NCBI GenBank assembly: GCA_019916065.1
Contig: CM034239.1
Location: forward strand, 32,202,419-32,266,418
Origin: Vitellaria paradoxa
Lineage: Eukaryota > Streptophyta > Magnoliopsida > Ericales > Sapotaceae
Direction: 5' to 3'
DNA length: 64,000 nucleotides
The translations under genes were made by a program, and so were the position numbers. The notes beneath the pieces were generated by a model that saw only the letters and a program-made list of their open reading frames with translations, made no database searches and was not told where the DNA came from. Positions 45,400-56,878 of this stretch are shown here, piece after piece (positions within the stretch are counted from its first letter, which is position 1; each line of letters begins with the position of its first letter).

Positions 45400-45620
45400 A
45401 ATTTGACCACTTCCTGTACTAAGACGCTATATATGCATAATAGTGAGTTAGAACGATATAAAATTAATTACCTCAGGGCATTCATTAATCAGTAGCAGTT
45501 CATTCAAACGTACTTCAGCTATGAGCAGTGTGGACGTCAATAGTCAATAAAGCATCAACAATCGTCTAATATACTTAAACAGAAGGTTAGGAGCTTCAAT
45601 CAGTCCATCTTCCATATATT
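45400..45620. repeat. second copy of the F-box-flank segment
   Basis: Similar, with gaps, to 6430-6730 (shared blocks include CTGTACTAAGACGCTAT-like, ATTACCTCAG, GAGCAGTGTGGA and CCATCTTCCATA). No open frame remains. It sits directly left of the second kinase fragment. Confidence 0.65.
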
Positions 45621-45809
45621 TTACTAGATCATGATCTAAAACCCAAAATTTTAGACTTTGGCATTGTAAGAATTTTTGGTGAAAGTGAAATGAAAGCCAA
45701 AATAAAGTGACTAATTAGAGCATAGCAAGTTCCACAAGCAAATGTCAGTGATTTTATAGTCATCAATCAACATATTTCAATGCATAATTTTGATAATTAT
45801 ATTTTGCTG

Positions 45810-46262
45810 TGGTTATATGCCATCAATGGAAAATTTTCAATAAAATCTGATATCTTCAATTTGGGTGTGCTTTTATTGGAGGTAGTGAGTGACCAAAAGA
45901 ATAGAAAATTTCATTATCCTGATCACCTTCATAATCTTTTGGGACGTGTGAGTATGCACAGTCAATTATATATAACGATCTGGATGCATTGGTGTCAGCA
46001 TGGTTGCTGTGGGATCAAGACAAGGCCCTGGAGTTAATGGATCCATGTTTAGAGGATTTATTTGTTGAATCTCAAGTACTAAGGTGCATTCATGTTTGTC
46101 AATTATGTGCTCAAAAACTTCTAGAAGACAGGTTCACAATATCATAGATAGTTTTCATAATGGGTAATGAGGGGGTGACTCTATCTCAACCCAAACAACC
46201 CTGTTTGCTTGTAGAAATAAGTGCCATTGATTTGGATTCGTAAGGAAATGAGAGAAGATGTC
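45810..46262 (+). pseudogene. broken second copy of the receptor-kinase 3' exons
   Basis: Clearly homologous to 52-612 ([38 protein letters not shown]). It is dead: the acceptor AG is changed (TTTTGCTG), 13 bases including the SPE motif are deleted so the frame shifts, the intron is shortened and its acceptor reads TGTCAG, and stops occur in the last exon (for example after LDS near 46241). The deletion of the activation-segment SPE motif would abolish kinase activity even if translated. Confidence 0.85.
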
Positions 46263-46600
46263 ATATTGAAATGCAGTAACAATAATTATGCTAGAAGTTA
46301 GATAGAAGATGCATCTATCATTGGCTAGGAGTTCATTATAAATTATTAGTTCAAGGATGTTTAAAATGGTAATTTATGTGTATTATTATTATAAAATTTC
46401 ATGTTTGCATTTTCCTAGAAATCTTGTTTTGAAAAAAAGGATTGGTGAGTACGTGCTTTACTATGTCAATTAGTTTTCATTAACTAATTCTTGTTTACCT
46501 TCTTGTATATATAAGAAATAAAATTGCAAAATGTGCATCTCTATCTCTACACCTAACACCAAATCTTTTTGATAAATTATTTGTTAATTTCTAGTTCAAA
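46263..46600. other. 3' flank of the kinase pseudogene
   Basis: Similar to 613-905; no gene. Confidence 0.55.
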
Positions 46601-46619
46601 ACACATCGCAATTTTCTAC

Positions 46620-46990
46620 TAATATTCGACCTGTTCTTCTACTTTTCTCAACTTGGGAGCCACCAGAAAAACGCAATAAATAAGGTTCAAAGCTTTGAGG
46701 GGACCCAAAATAAAATTGAGCAATCTCCATAAACTGCTTAACCCACTAATTATAAATAAAGATATGCTTTATGGATTTCTTCTCTTATCTATACAAACAA
46801 TTTAAGATCACTTGAATTCTCCTCTTGATCTTTAAGTTATTAATAGTAAGGATCTTGTCTTCCTCAAACACAAAAAGAATGTGACTCCTTTTCATATTTC
46901 CAAATACTCTTTTAGGGATATTCCAAACCTTGCCCACCCTTCCTTTTTGTATATAAAGATTTGACACTAAAATTCCCAGAGTTAGCCTTA
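46620..46990 (-). pseudogene. LINE reverse-transcriptase relic (second copy)
   Basis: Minus strand reads KRVFGNMKRSHILFVFEEDK then ILTINNLK, like the zf-RVT segment of plant L1 ORF2, and aligns with 1490-1870. Same order relative to the kinase fragment as in the left copy. Confidence 0.5.
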
Positions 46991-47014
46991 TACAAGAAGA
47001 GACCATTAGGCCCT

Positions 47015-47170
47015 CACTCCTAGAAGCGGGACTTTTAGCATTCGCAAATAGTAGTTGTCAAAAAAATGTTTGCTAAAAGTCTTTGGCGATTGCCAAAAAC
47101 TGGGTGGCTAAGAATCGATAGCAACCACTTTGAGTGGTTGTTAACTTTTGGCAATGGCTAAAAATGAAAT
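47015..47170. mobile_element. degenerate CACTA-like terminus
   Basis: CACTCCTAGAAGCGGGACTTTTAGC at 47015 resembles a CACTA end (CACTACTAGAAA..GGG.TTTTAGC class), followed by GGCGATTGCCAAAA, TTTTGGCAATGGCTAAAA and similar subterminal motifs. Similarity between the two segmental copies stops at exactly this point, as expected if an element inserted here. No partner end was found in the window. Confidence 0.5.
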
Positions 47171-48780
47171 ACTATTTTGTAAAAAAGTATTTATGATTTT
47201 AAAATTATACAAAATATCTTATTAGAAGTATGAGGATAATCATGTAATGTTTAGTTAAAAAATAAAATAAAGTGTAAAACTTTATTTGTGAAGTGCAAAT
47301 ATTCTATCCAAATTTATTTACTAAAATTTAAAATTCTAAAATGTTACGGAGGAAACTCAAATAAAAATACAACATTGTTAGCTTTTCAAGAGAAATGGAA
47401 GAGCAAAGAGCTTTGTTAATATACCCCCTATTATTTTAGATTGGTTGATTGGTTATTTTTGCTTTTTATCTTTTCTTTTCCTTTTTTGAAATGATAATAT
47501 TCATAAAATATAAAGTACTCGGATTTAGTAATCCCTTTTATTACTTCATAATTGCTTCATTTTCATTAATTATAAAAAAATTTGTTATTTAAGACATGGA
47601 GTGTTATTCTTTACCAAGTTCAACGTGATAGAATAATAATAATGATATTTTTTTTTTTTTTGAAGTATCAGTTGTTGAAATAGATAACTTATTGTGACTA
47701 CTTAATGTTGGATTTTATTTTTTAAAATCTTAATACTTTTTTCTTAATTTATTAATTTTTAAAAAATACTTAATCTCAATTATTATTGTAAAAATTATAG
47801 CTTTGAATTCTAACTTTATAAAATGACATTTGTAATAAAAAATGGGGGAAATAAATTTAAAATTTGTTCAACACTTGCCATTGTTTAAAGAAAAATAATT
47901 TTTTTAGGGAACTTAAAGAACTTTTATTTTTCTAAGTCAAATATAAAAAATTAAAATAAATAAAAATCAGTATGATGCCTTGCCCTGCAAAAAAAAAAAA
48001 AACATACGCGCGCACAGAAAAAGGAAGAAAGACCAGTTTAATTGTAATGGCAATGATATTTAATTGTGGTTCGCATACTCTAATTAATGCAATTTTATGT
48101 GTTAACTTAATGACATGGGTCTAGACAAATTTTTATAATTTTTATTTATTTAAATATGTGAATAAATTATTAAAAATTTCTACGCCATTCTTTAATACTA
48201 ATGTTTCAAGGTTCATATATTTTCAATTAAAGATAAAATTTTTTACTACCATAAGCTTTACTAAATTTGAACCAAAACTCTTTCCTTTATTTAAACACCT
48301 ATAACATGCAATTGAACTTTTTGACCCAATATAGCTAGCAAGTGTATGTTGTTTTGCTATTTTATTTTTAGGTGACATGTTTTTTATTATTATAATTAAA
48401 TAATTAAACTTAAGAGTAAGCAAATAATTGAACTTCAGAAAGTAAATAAACCTACAAGTACAACATATATTTGACAAATTAAGATAGAATTATATATCGA
48501 TACATGTGAATTATTAAATTATTAAATACCACCTGAATTATAAGAATGACCTGGATCAAATTAATTCGAATAGAGATTTCTATAAATTTTTAAGAACAAA
48601 ATATAACTCAATATACTCTATTGAAAAAGTAATAGGAAATTTGTAAACGATGAAACATAATTTAGACCAATGATTGAATAGTTTGAGTACGAAATTAAGT
48701 TCACGTAATTGAAAACCTAAATCAAACACTTAAGAATGCATAACCTATAAATAGTACATAGTTCTATATTAGTTATCCAC
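47171..48780. other. AT-rich intergenic DNA
   Basis: No gene or repeat I can support; short ORFs only. It may include remains of the CACTA-like element whose end is at 47015. Confidence 0.4.
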
Positions 48781-49791
48781 ATACAATTTTCTTAAGAAAG
48801 TACATGAAAATTTTAATTAACAACCAACGTATAATCTATGTAAGTTATGCAAACAAAGCTAGATCTAGAATTACCAACTAGTGAATTCAATAAATCCAAA
48901 CAATTCAACCATCATTCATATAGAATTCTTAAGAAAATCAAACATTAAAACTCAAAGTACCTTGAAAATCCACATATATCATCTACTCTTCTTGATTTGA
49001 GTCCAAGCAAGAGTACTACCCACTCATAGATGAAGAGAAAAGAAATCTCGAATTGAATTGGAACATTTTTACAAAGGAAACTAAGAAGGAAAATTGAACT
49101 TTCTTGGCAACCAAACAAGATTCACTTTCTCTCTCTACAAATGTGTATATAAATGTAACTAATTGAATGTCTCAACCCTTCTTCTCTTATGTATTACAAA
49201 CTAATTAGTTAGAATGACCAAAGAGCCCTTAAAACTAATGAAAAATTGCAAAAATCTATAGAGAACTCGCAAAGTTTGAACAAAGGTAGGCATAAGGCCC
49301 TTGTTTGAATAAGGGTTCAAACCATCTTCTATACTTAGGCAAAAATTGAAGCATCAAGGTTTGCTCCTCTTCTATTGTTCGAACAAGGGTGTTCGAACAA
49401 GCGTGCACACAAGGTAAACAAGGGATTGATTAAACCCTTGTTTGCACCATCTCATGACTTAAAAATTTTTCTGAAGCTGAAAACTTACTTCCCTCACTAT
49501 TGTTCGAACTAAGGTGCGCACAAAGGGTTGTGCAAAGCCTTGTTCACACTTAGGCCATGCCTTAGCTTTTTTTCTTAGCTTTTTAATGAACCACACTTCT
49601 GTTGTTTGAACCTTGGTATGCACCATACCGTCCATACTTTATCTCTTTCTTCTTTTCAAGCTTTTTTTCTTGCAAGTTTAAGAAAATATTCATGTGAATG
49701 ATAAAAGCTTACAATATCATCATTTTATTCTTAGAATTTAGGTAACAATGCTCATTTTAGAGAGTTTGATTGTATGTTTTACCATACAATC
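48780..49791 (-). repeat. candidate 3' LTR of a decayed retrotransposon
   Basis: Ends ...TTTTACCATACA at 49791 directly before CACACCCCCCAACTT, the complement of a polypurine tract (AAGTTGGGGGGTGTG). It contains repeated TTGTTCGAAC/GTTCGAACAAG motifs near 49375-49405. The left edge is a guess; the partner LTR was not found. Confidence 0.35.
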
Positions 49792-51850
49792 ACACCCCCC
49801 AACTTAAGCACTAGCCTTAGCAAATAAGTCCATTTAACAGGCTTCTTTTGAAAAAGAACTCAACTTAATGTCAAGCATAATATATCCATGTAAATTCTTT
49901 CAAATTCCAAATTTACTATTCTTAAAGCAACTAATGACTATCATGAAAGTTCATAAATGCAACAATCTCTATGTTATAAGAATTTAAACACAAAGTTAAC
50001 ATCCTCACATTCATAATCCTTCAATAGATTATAGTCTTATTTCATTCATGCTAGCAAGTTCTCCTAGGCTTCGACTTCAATTCTCAAATGATTTACACTC
50101 TTCAAGGAAAATGATAATTAGTTTCACTGTTGGAAGATTCTTTATAAATGAGTAAATGTGTTTTAAAGTCTATTAAGAATCTTCCTTCGTCAAAAATGGA
50201 ATAACTTCAAATAATTCATAACTTGGCATAGCTCTATGAAAGGAAAATCCATAAAATAGAGATTAGTAGAATGAACTAGTCACTTTAGAATCTTAACTTC
50301 ACCCATTTGTCACCTTGGATCTATTAGCTCTTTATTTTGGTTGTAACAAGGTTAAGGGGTTCAATGTAAGACCAAAGAAATGATGGGATATTAAAATTAA
50401 ATGTCTTGGATGCACTAATCCCTTACTCCTTCTTAGGTACTCAAAAAATTGTTTCTCATGTCCCACATTCCCTCCTTTTCCTTTTTCTTCCATTTTTGTT
50501 CACAACCTCTTCCAATTATTTCATATCCTTTCTTCTTTTGTTCTTTTTCTTCTTTTAATATTTTTAAACAACTTTCAACATACTCCACATGCACGAATGC
50601 TCAATATTTCTCTAGTTTTTTTTTTTATATATATATATGAGGGAAAAGAAAATTTCATCTTAAACTTAATATAACTTCTCAAGTTTACTTCAACCTCATT
50701 TTCTTTCTCATCATTCACTTTGTTCCTCTCAAATTTCTCACCTTTCCCCTTCTAGTATAAACCAAGACACTTAGGCAATGTTTGTCCGGGGGATAAAATT
50801 GAAAAATTGGATAAGCAACTTACTATTTTTGACCAAATTGACTTTAGTCCTATATTTGGTTTGCAGTATTACAACTTTAAAATGGATTTCATATCCACAA
50901 AAATGGGAGATAAGTAATATCATGAGGGATATGATATTACGTATACCTCGTCTCTTGATTTGTTTCCCCGCAAAAATCTAAAGGTCTAAAATTATTTCTT
51001 GTCACATCTCATGTCAAATCACACCTTTTATCCCACTTTATATCCCACCAAGTTAACACCACAAAAATAATCGCACATAGAAAATTAATCTCATGTTATA
51101 TCCAATTCCATATATTATCTTATAATATTTCTTATACCCCATTATCCAATCCATTAAAACAAACATAACCTTAGGATAGGGTTTAATCCAGTGCACATGG
51201 TTAAGGGTGATAATTGAGGATTATTCAAAGAAAAATTCATCAAATGGCTCAATTTGGCTCTTAAAGGCAATGTAACAAGAAAGAAAGTCATTAAGCTCAA
51301 AAACTCACAAAGATGGCCTACTTCATTTCTATGGTTTCACTTAAATTGAATTCAAAACTCCAAAGTTATAGTTCATTCAAAGTAGTCATTCTCTTATCAT
51401 GAATTCGAAACAAAATTAATAGAGCTATTGAAGGAATAATGACACAATGAAATTCAGAATTAATTATTCACCCTCTTAAAGAATAAACGATAAGTCTCAA
51501 ATTTCACTAGGTTAGTCCCTACTAAGTTTAGAGGTTAAATGCATCCAATTCTTGAACAAGGACTATACTCCATGAATTCATATCTACACAATTCAATCAA
51601 CTTTGCAATCCAAATTCAAGTAATTTCAAGAGTGTCAATGCTTATAAAATTCATGTTAACATTCACTACTCTAAAAATGTTCAAGAGGAATTATCGAGTA
51701 TAAACATCAATCACCATGCATGAACATTAAACCAAGTTTTGTTCTAAGATAATTCTTTCAGTTCATTCAATAGTTAAGTTCAACATTCATTACAAAAGTC
51801 ATTCATTCTAGCTTCAAGCATCTTTACAAAAGTTAGCATATGAAGCTTCA
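49792..51850 (-). other. noncoding internal part of the decayed retrotransposon
   Basis: It begins with the putative PPT at 49794-49807. No pol domain is recognisable. A MITE interrupts it at 50774-51170. The stretch lies between the PPT and the ORF relic at 51860-53150. Confidence 0.4.
50774..51170. mobile_element. Tourist-like MITE (PIF/Harbinger)
   Basis: 397 bp flanked by TTA on both sides (50771-50773 and 51171-51173). Ends GGCAATGTTTGTCCGGGGGA and, reverse-complemented, GGTTATGTTTGTTTTAATGG. It is AT-rich with GGGATA and TATCC motifs and no ORF. Same family as the insertion at 63277. Confidence 0.75.
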
Positions 51851-51859
51851 CAAGTCACT

Positions 51860-53150
51860 TTTAAGCTTCATTACATCCAAGAAAAAATTAAAAAAAAAAA
51901 AAAAAGTCACCAAACTGTTCATTTCAAGTACAAAACAAAAATCTAGACTCAGACTAAGTTTGGTGAAACCACAAAACACATCTAAAGGAACTTTAGTTTT
52001 CATGAGTTGGAGAAGAATAAGATGGCTCAGGAGCAACTTCAGCAGCTCCCATGACATCCAGTCTATCATTTAATCTCTTAGGCTCCTTCATGATGAAGTA
52101 ACTACCATTTATGATTTGAGAAAAATTTTAACTCACTTCCTCCCACTTTTCTTTATTTTGCTTCATATACTTTTCCAAAGTATGAGCCGGTCCTCTCTTC
52201 AGCTGGCTTTCACTTCTCTCCCTGCAAGTTGCTGTAATTGGTCCCAACGGCTTAGCAACTTCCATCCCCATCTTAGGACTCACCCCCTTTCACAATGTAC
52301 TTGGTAATAAAACCTCCAAAGGGAAAACTCAAAATTTTAGTTTTGTTGCTAGCCGAAGGCACAATACTATCAAGGATCACTTTGGCCAAGTCAATCACTA
52401 CACCCGAATCAATAGCATGCATAAGCAACTCCTTCTCATAGCTCACCTAGAAAGTATTCCTTATGGGCATGATTTGAGAATACAAAAGGAAATACAAACG
52501 CATTGAACCTAGGTGTCAACCTCTTTTTCGCAAGTTTGTTTTTATGTCCCCAGCATCGTCTTCTTTCCCAGTCAAAATCACTGCAAGTGCATCCTTACTA
52601 GGAGCTTCATCCTCATCAAATCGGTTACTAGGATTCTCAACAGTTGGTAGCTTGAAAAGGCTAGCAAATCTCTTTGGAGTCAAAGTTACCTCAATCCCTC
52701 CCACTTTAGCGCAAATACAATTTTTCTCATCATTCTTTTGGGGAGGGGGGGTAAGTTTCTAATCTTTCTTAAAATTAGTGATATTTGCATAAAATTCATG
52801 TACCAACTTGACCACTGCTGTGCCACTAAATTATGCAAATTTCTCACAACCCCTCTCTTCTATGTTTTGTTTGGTCTTAAACTTTTTATTTTGAAAGTGA
52901 TCTAAATTGATGCCCCTCTTCATCAACACAGCTCCATCACTCTAGTAGTCTTTAAAATCATTTTATGCTTCTCATTAGAAAACCTAAAATGATCATAGTC
53001 TTTCTTTTCTTCATTAACTAATTTTACATGAGGTGGTGGCAGAGCCTCCTAAGGAGTGGCTTTTGAGCTCTTTCTCTTATATGTTTCAAGCTCCTTAGAT
53101 GGGTTAGAATCAGTTGCTTTCTCCTTGCCTTTAGACTTCTTAGGTGTCAT
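51860..53150 (-). pseudogene. plant-retrotransposon ORF relic (putative plant transposon protein domain)
   Basis: Minus-strand translation opens with MTPKKSKGKEKATDSNPSKE near 53146, then shows VVKLVHEFYANIT, GGIEVTLTPKRFASLFKLP and EKELLMHAIDSGVVIDLAKV, a pattern typical of the coiled-coil-tailed ORF found in many plant gypsy-class (Tat/Athila-like) elements. Many stops and some frameshifts interrupt it; the longest clean piece is 52516-52704. No RT or integrase lies downstream, so this too is a pol-less or heavily deleted element. The family assignment is from motif recall and is tentative. Confidence 0.5.
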
Positions 53151-53209
53151 GACTTTAATTCTTAGAAATTCAAAGCAAAATTTCTTTCAAGCAAATTGTC
53201 AAACACTTA

Positions 53210-54219
53210 GGACCCATTTGATAATGCTGTTATTCTTCTATTTACATTTATATATTTATGTTTTCTTTTTTTTGTTTTCTGTTGTCATTTTTTTCTAAAA
53301 TAAAACTGAAACTGCATTTGAAAATATAATTTTATTTATAATTGTTAATTTTTATTTCCATATAATATTTAATTTTATTATTTTTTAAAAATTAATTAAA
53401 TTTAATAAATATATTTCATATTAATTTAATTTAATTATATTATTTATTAAAAAAATTGAATAAAATATAAGTATTATATCATTTAGTCTAGTAAATATAA
53501 AATATTTAATTATAATTTAATTATATTATTTACTAAAAATAATTGAATAAAATATATTTCATATAAAATAATTAAATTAAATTAAATTAATTATCAAAAT
53601 AATTATTAAATTAAATTAAATTAATTTAATTATGTATTCATTAAAATAATTTAATAAAATATATTTAAGATTAGTTAAATTAATTATTTTAAATTAATTA
53701 TTAAATTGAATTAAATAATTTAATTATAAAATTAATTAGGAATAATTTAATAAAATATATTTACATTAATTAAATTATTTATTAAATAAAATTAAATTAA
53801 TATATTTTATTTTATTATTTTTTAAAAATAATTTAATAATATATATTCCCTATTAATTAAATTAACTAATTTAATTTAATTATTTATTAGAAATAAATTA
53901 ATAATATGTATTATATATTAATTTAATTTAATTATATTATTTACTAAAAATATTTTTAGTTCAATAAAATATTTGAATAAAATAATTTATTTTAACATAA
54001 TGCAACAAAAATGAACAAAATATTAAAATTGACAAAATGTTTGTAACTGAATAAAAAAGAGTGAAAACACCTTTTTTTTTTTACATTTTTTTGTTTAAAT
54101 TTTCATTTTTCGGAAATAAAAAGATAAACAGATTTAACAAACATGTTTTTATTGTCAATTTACAAAATTTTTAAAATATAAACAGAAAAATAGAAAATGG
54201 TGTATATTTTGACAAAGTT
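53210..54219. mobile_element. 1-kb MITE-like element, copy 1
   Basis: Flanked by TTA (53207-53209 and 54220-54222). The left end GGACCCATTTGATAATGCTG resembles the outer end of the copy at 56879-57863 (GCCTCCGTTTGATGATATTT reverse-complemented). The interior is almost pure A/T with TTTAATTTAATTAT repeats and is homologous to that copy in the same orientation. Confidence 0.6.
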
Positions 54220-54411
54220 TTAATAATATAAGAGTCTGCGTACTCGTGTACTTGAGAAGATTGTGTATATTTATAATGATGCGGAACTTGTATAGGCAAG
54301 ATGCATATGAGTCTCACACAATCATACTTTTACTTAATCAGATTATGTCACGTGTGTTGTAGATCCAAAGATCAATTCCCTTAATTAGTTATTAAAACTG
54401 TTAAGTAGCAG

Positions 54412-55752
54412 CATGGTTTTAAAAAACGGTAACGGTCGCGATGATGCAGAAACGGACTATAACGTATGTTTCGTAATGGAAACGAAAATAAAAAACGTGA
54501 TTTTTTTTAAATTCACACCTTACTTAAATTAGACATTTTTTATGATTTAACAATTAAAATACATAAATATAGATTATTAGTGTTGTTTAATAATTTTATA
54601 TCAATTAATAATGTTATATTTATAAATAAAAATATTATTTTTTTAAACACCTTCTACATAAAAATATATTTATATATATATGAATTATTAACATTTATAC
54701 AATAATAAACATAAAAATAAACGTACAATTATTAAAATAACATAATATATATTATAATAATATTATAATATACTAATTACACTTGATTAATAATTTTTAA
54801 TATAAAATACTTGATTTGTTACAATATATTAGTGATACTTAATTAATAACTTTTAATATAACTAATACAAATTACATAATATTATAATATAAAATTTTAT
54901 TATAATATTTAATTATGATTAAATATAATTTAATATACTTATACTAAAAAATAAATAATATACTCATATATTAATATTTATATATTATAATAATATTTAT
55001 GTATTTAATTAGTTATTACAAAGACCAACGATCAGCTGATGGGCACAAATCGTTTTCCAAGAAACACCCTACCGCCCAAATATCTTCCCAACATCCAAGA
55101 AACCTTCCACTGCTCTCAATACCTAAGAAACCCACCGTCTAAATCACTTTTCAATACGCCCAAATTACTTCGTCTGTCTACTTCTTCAAAATTTTCAGTC
55201 TCTGTTCCTCTTTCGCCATTACACGCCAGTCTTCTAAAAGCTCAAGTTAGAAGGATACGAACAGACGAAGCTTTTTTTTTTTTTTAGCTTAATCTTGACC
55301 GGGATCAGAAGGCTTCAATGATTTTATTTTTCACCATTTGTTTAACCTCAACCGAGATTGGGAAGTATTCAATGATTCACTTCTAATTTTTATTTCTTTC
55401 ACAATTTTTATTTGGAACTTTTTGAATCTTTTCTTGTTTTCAGATTTTGGATCAAAAAATTAGTTTTTTCTTTTTTTTCTTTTTTTTTTTTTTCTGAATC
55501 TCTGTTAAAAGAAAGATCAGAGGGTTTCAAATAGAACTTTTTCTTCTCATATACTTCTTATGTTTTTTGCTCTGTTTTGGTTGATTTTTCTATCAAGAAT
55601 CACTGTTACACTGGCGTAATGCCTACCGTAACGGGCGTTACGATATGATTACTGTTACATACCATGTAAGGTAGCTGTAACCGTCTCGGATGTTACCAAT
55701 TCCGTTACATAACAGGCGTTTCTGTTACGTAACGGTAATTTTTAATACCATG
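54412..55752. mobile_element. Mutator/hAT-like element containing non-repetitive-looking sequence
   Basis: Left end CATGGTTTTAAAAAACGGTA and reverse-complemented right end CATGGTATTAAAAATTACCG form imperfect inverted repeats, with AGTAGCA directly repeated outside (54404 and 55753). The interior is AT-rich at 54490-55010, then a higher-GC segment at 55030-55290 encodes an 82-codon open frame beginning MGTNRFPRNTLPPKYLPNIQ and rich in Ser, Thr, Leu and Pro. No transposase is seen. Confidence 0.45.
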
Positions 55753-56037
55753 AGTAGCATGTAATACTTTCATAAGCACAAATCACAAAATACACCAAAA
55801 GATAGTTATACACGTGATTGTGACGTAAGTAATCTTGTATTTAATACAACAGTCATTTAACCCAATTAAGATCCATATCGCTTGATCAACTTCGGTCATG
55901 ATGGTCATTCGAATGAACGTGTTCGGTCGGGTACATCTTTCAATACCTAAAGAAGCCTTACATATTCTTTGATTCAATGTATTAGAAGAAATGACGAAGA
56001 AAAATTAGTTTCATAGTCCAAGCACTTAATTACAATG
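55753..56037. promoter_or_regulatory. upstream region of lectin-kinase fragment
   Basis: Unique-looking DNA before the presumed start at 56038; probably the former promoter and leader. No core element can be singled out. Confidence 0.3.
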
Positions 56038-56052
56038 GAACTTCCGGCTCAG

Positions 56053-56105
56053 AGAATCATCATTGGAGATTTACCAAAAAAAAAAAAAAGAATCATCAGT
56101 GGAGA
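56053..56105 (+). mobile_element. micro-retroposon 2 (TTTACC-A13) with 17-bp duplication
   Basis: Insert TTTACC plus 13 A (56070-56088) lies between AGAATCATCATTGGAGA (56053-56069) and AGAATCATCAGTGGAGA (56089-56105), one mismatch. It interrupts the signal-peptide coding region. Confidence 0.75.
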
Positions 56106-56203
56106 CCTTCCCTTTCATCATCCTTTGTACTCTAATCTCATTCTCGGTGCTTGAAATCCCCACTGCAGCTGACACAATAGCAGCAGGTCAATCCATTACC
56201 GCT

Positions 56204-56249
56204 GGCAAGACCTTTTTTTTTTTTTTTGGGTAATTATGGCAAGACCTTA
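56204..56249 (-). mobile_element. micro-retroposon 3 (ATAATTACCC-A14) with 11-bp duplication
   Basis: Insert 56215-56238 is 14 T followed by GGGTAATTAT, i.e. ATAATTACCC plus poly(A) on the minus strand. It is flanked by perfect GGCAAGACCTT repeats (56204-56214 and 56239-56249). The 35-base net gain shifts the lectin reading frame. Confidence 0.78.
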
Positions 56250-56878
56250 GTATCCTCCGGCCAGAAGTTTGTACTGGGATTCTTTACACCGAGTGGTTCC
56301 AACAACCGATCCTTCTTGGACATATGGTACAAGAATTATCCACAAATCCTAGTATGGGTCGCAAAAAGTGAAAACCCTGCACTAGATTCAAATGGGGTCT
56401 TAATGATAAGAAGCAGTGACGGAAAACTTGTTCTCTCCGACGGAACAGAGAACGTCATTTGGTCACCGAATACTTCAACATCCCTGCAAAAACAAAACTC
56501 ATCATCAGTAATTGCTCAAATTTTAGATTCTGACAACTTTGTCCTTGTCGAGCTTCGAACCCAGAAAGTTATACGTGGCAAAGCTTTGATTACCCATCTG
56601 ACAATCTGTTACCTGCTATGAAGATAGGTTGCGACTCGAAAACCGGCCTGAACCGTTGTCTGACTTGGTGGAAAAACGCGACTGGCTCATCTCCTGGAGA
56701 CTTCACTCTCAATGTCACGGGGCTCCCTCATTCGGTTCTTTGCCAAGGGTCTGGGAGGAAGTTTCACAGCGGCCCGTGGAGTTGGATTCAATTTACCGGT
56801 ACTACTTTGACATCAAACCGGGTTATCAAACCCATTACGGTTACTAATCCTGATGTTTATTACGAGGTCGTCCGGTAA

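Noticed and set aside
48223..48477. 84-codon minus ORF
   Set aside because: No homology signal recognised; composition is that of random AT-rich DNA.
55261..55290. Poly(T) between AGCTT-like bases as a possible fifth micro-retroposon
   Set aside because: No GGTAA core and no target duplication longer than about five bases.
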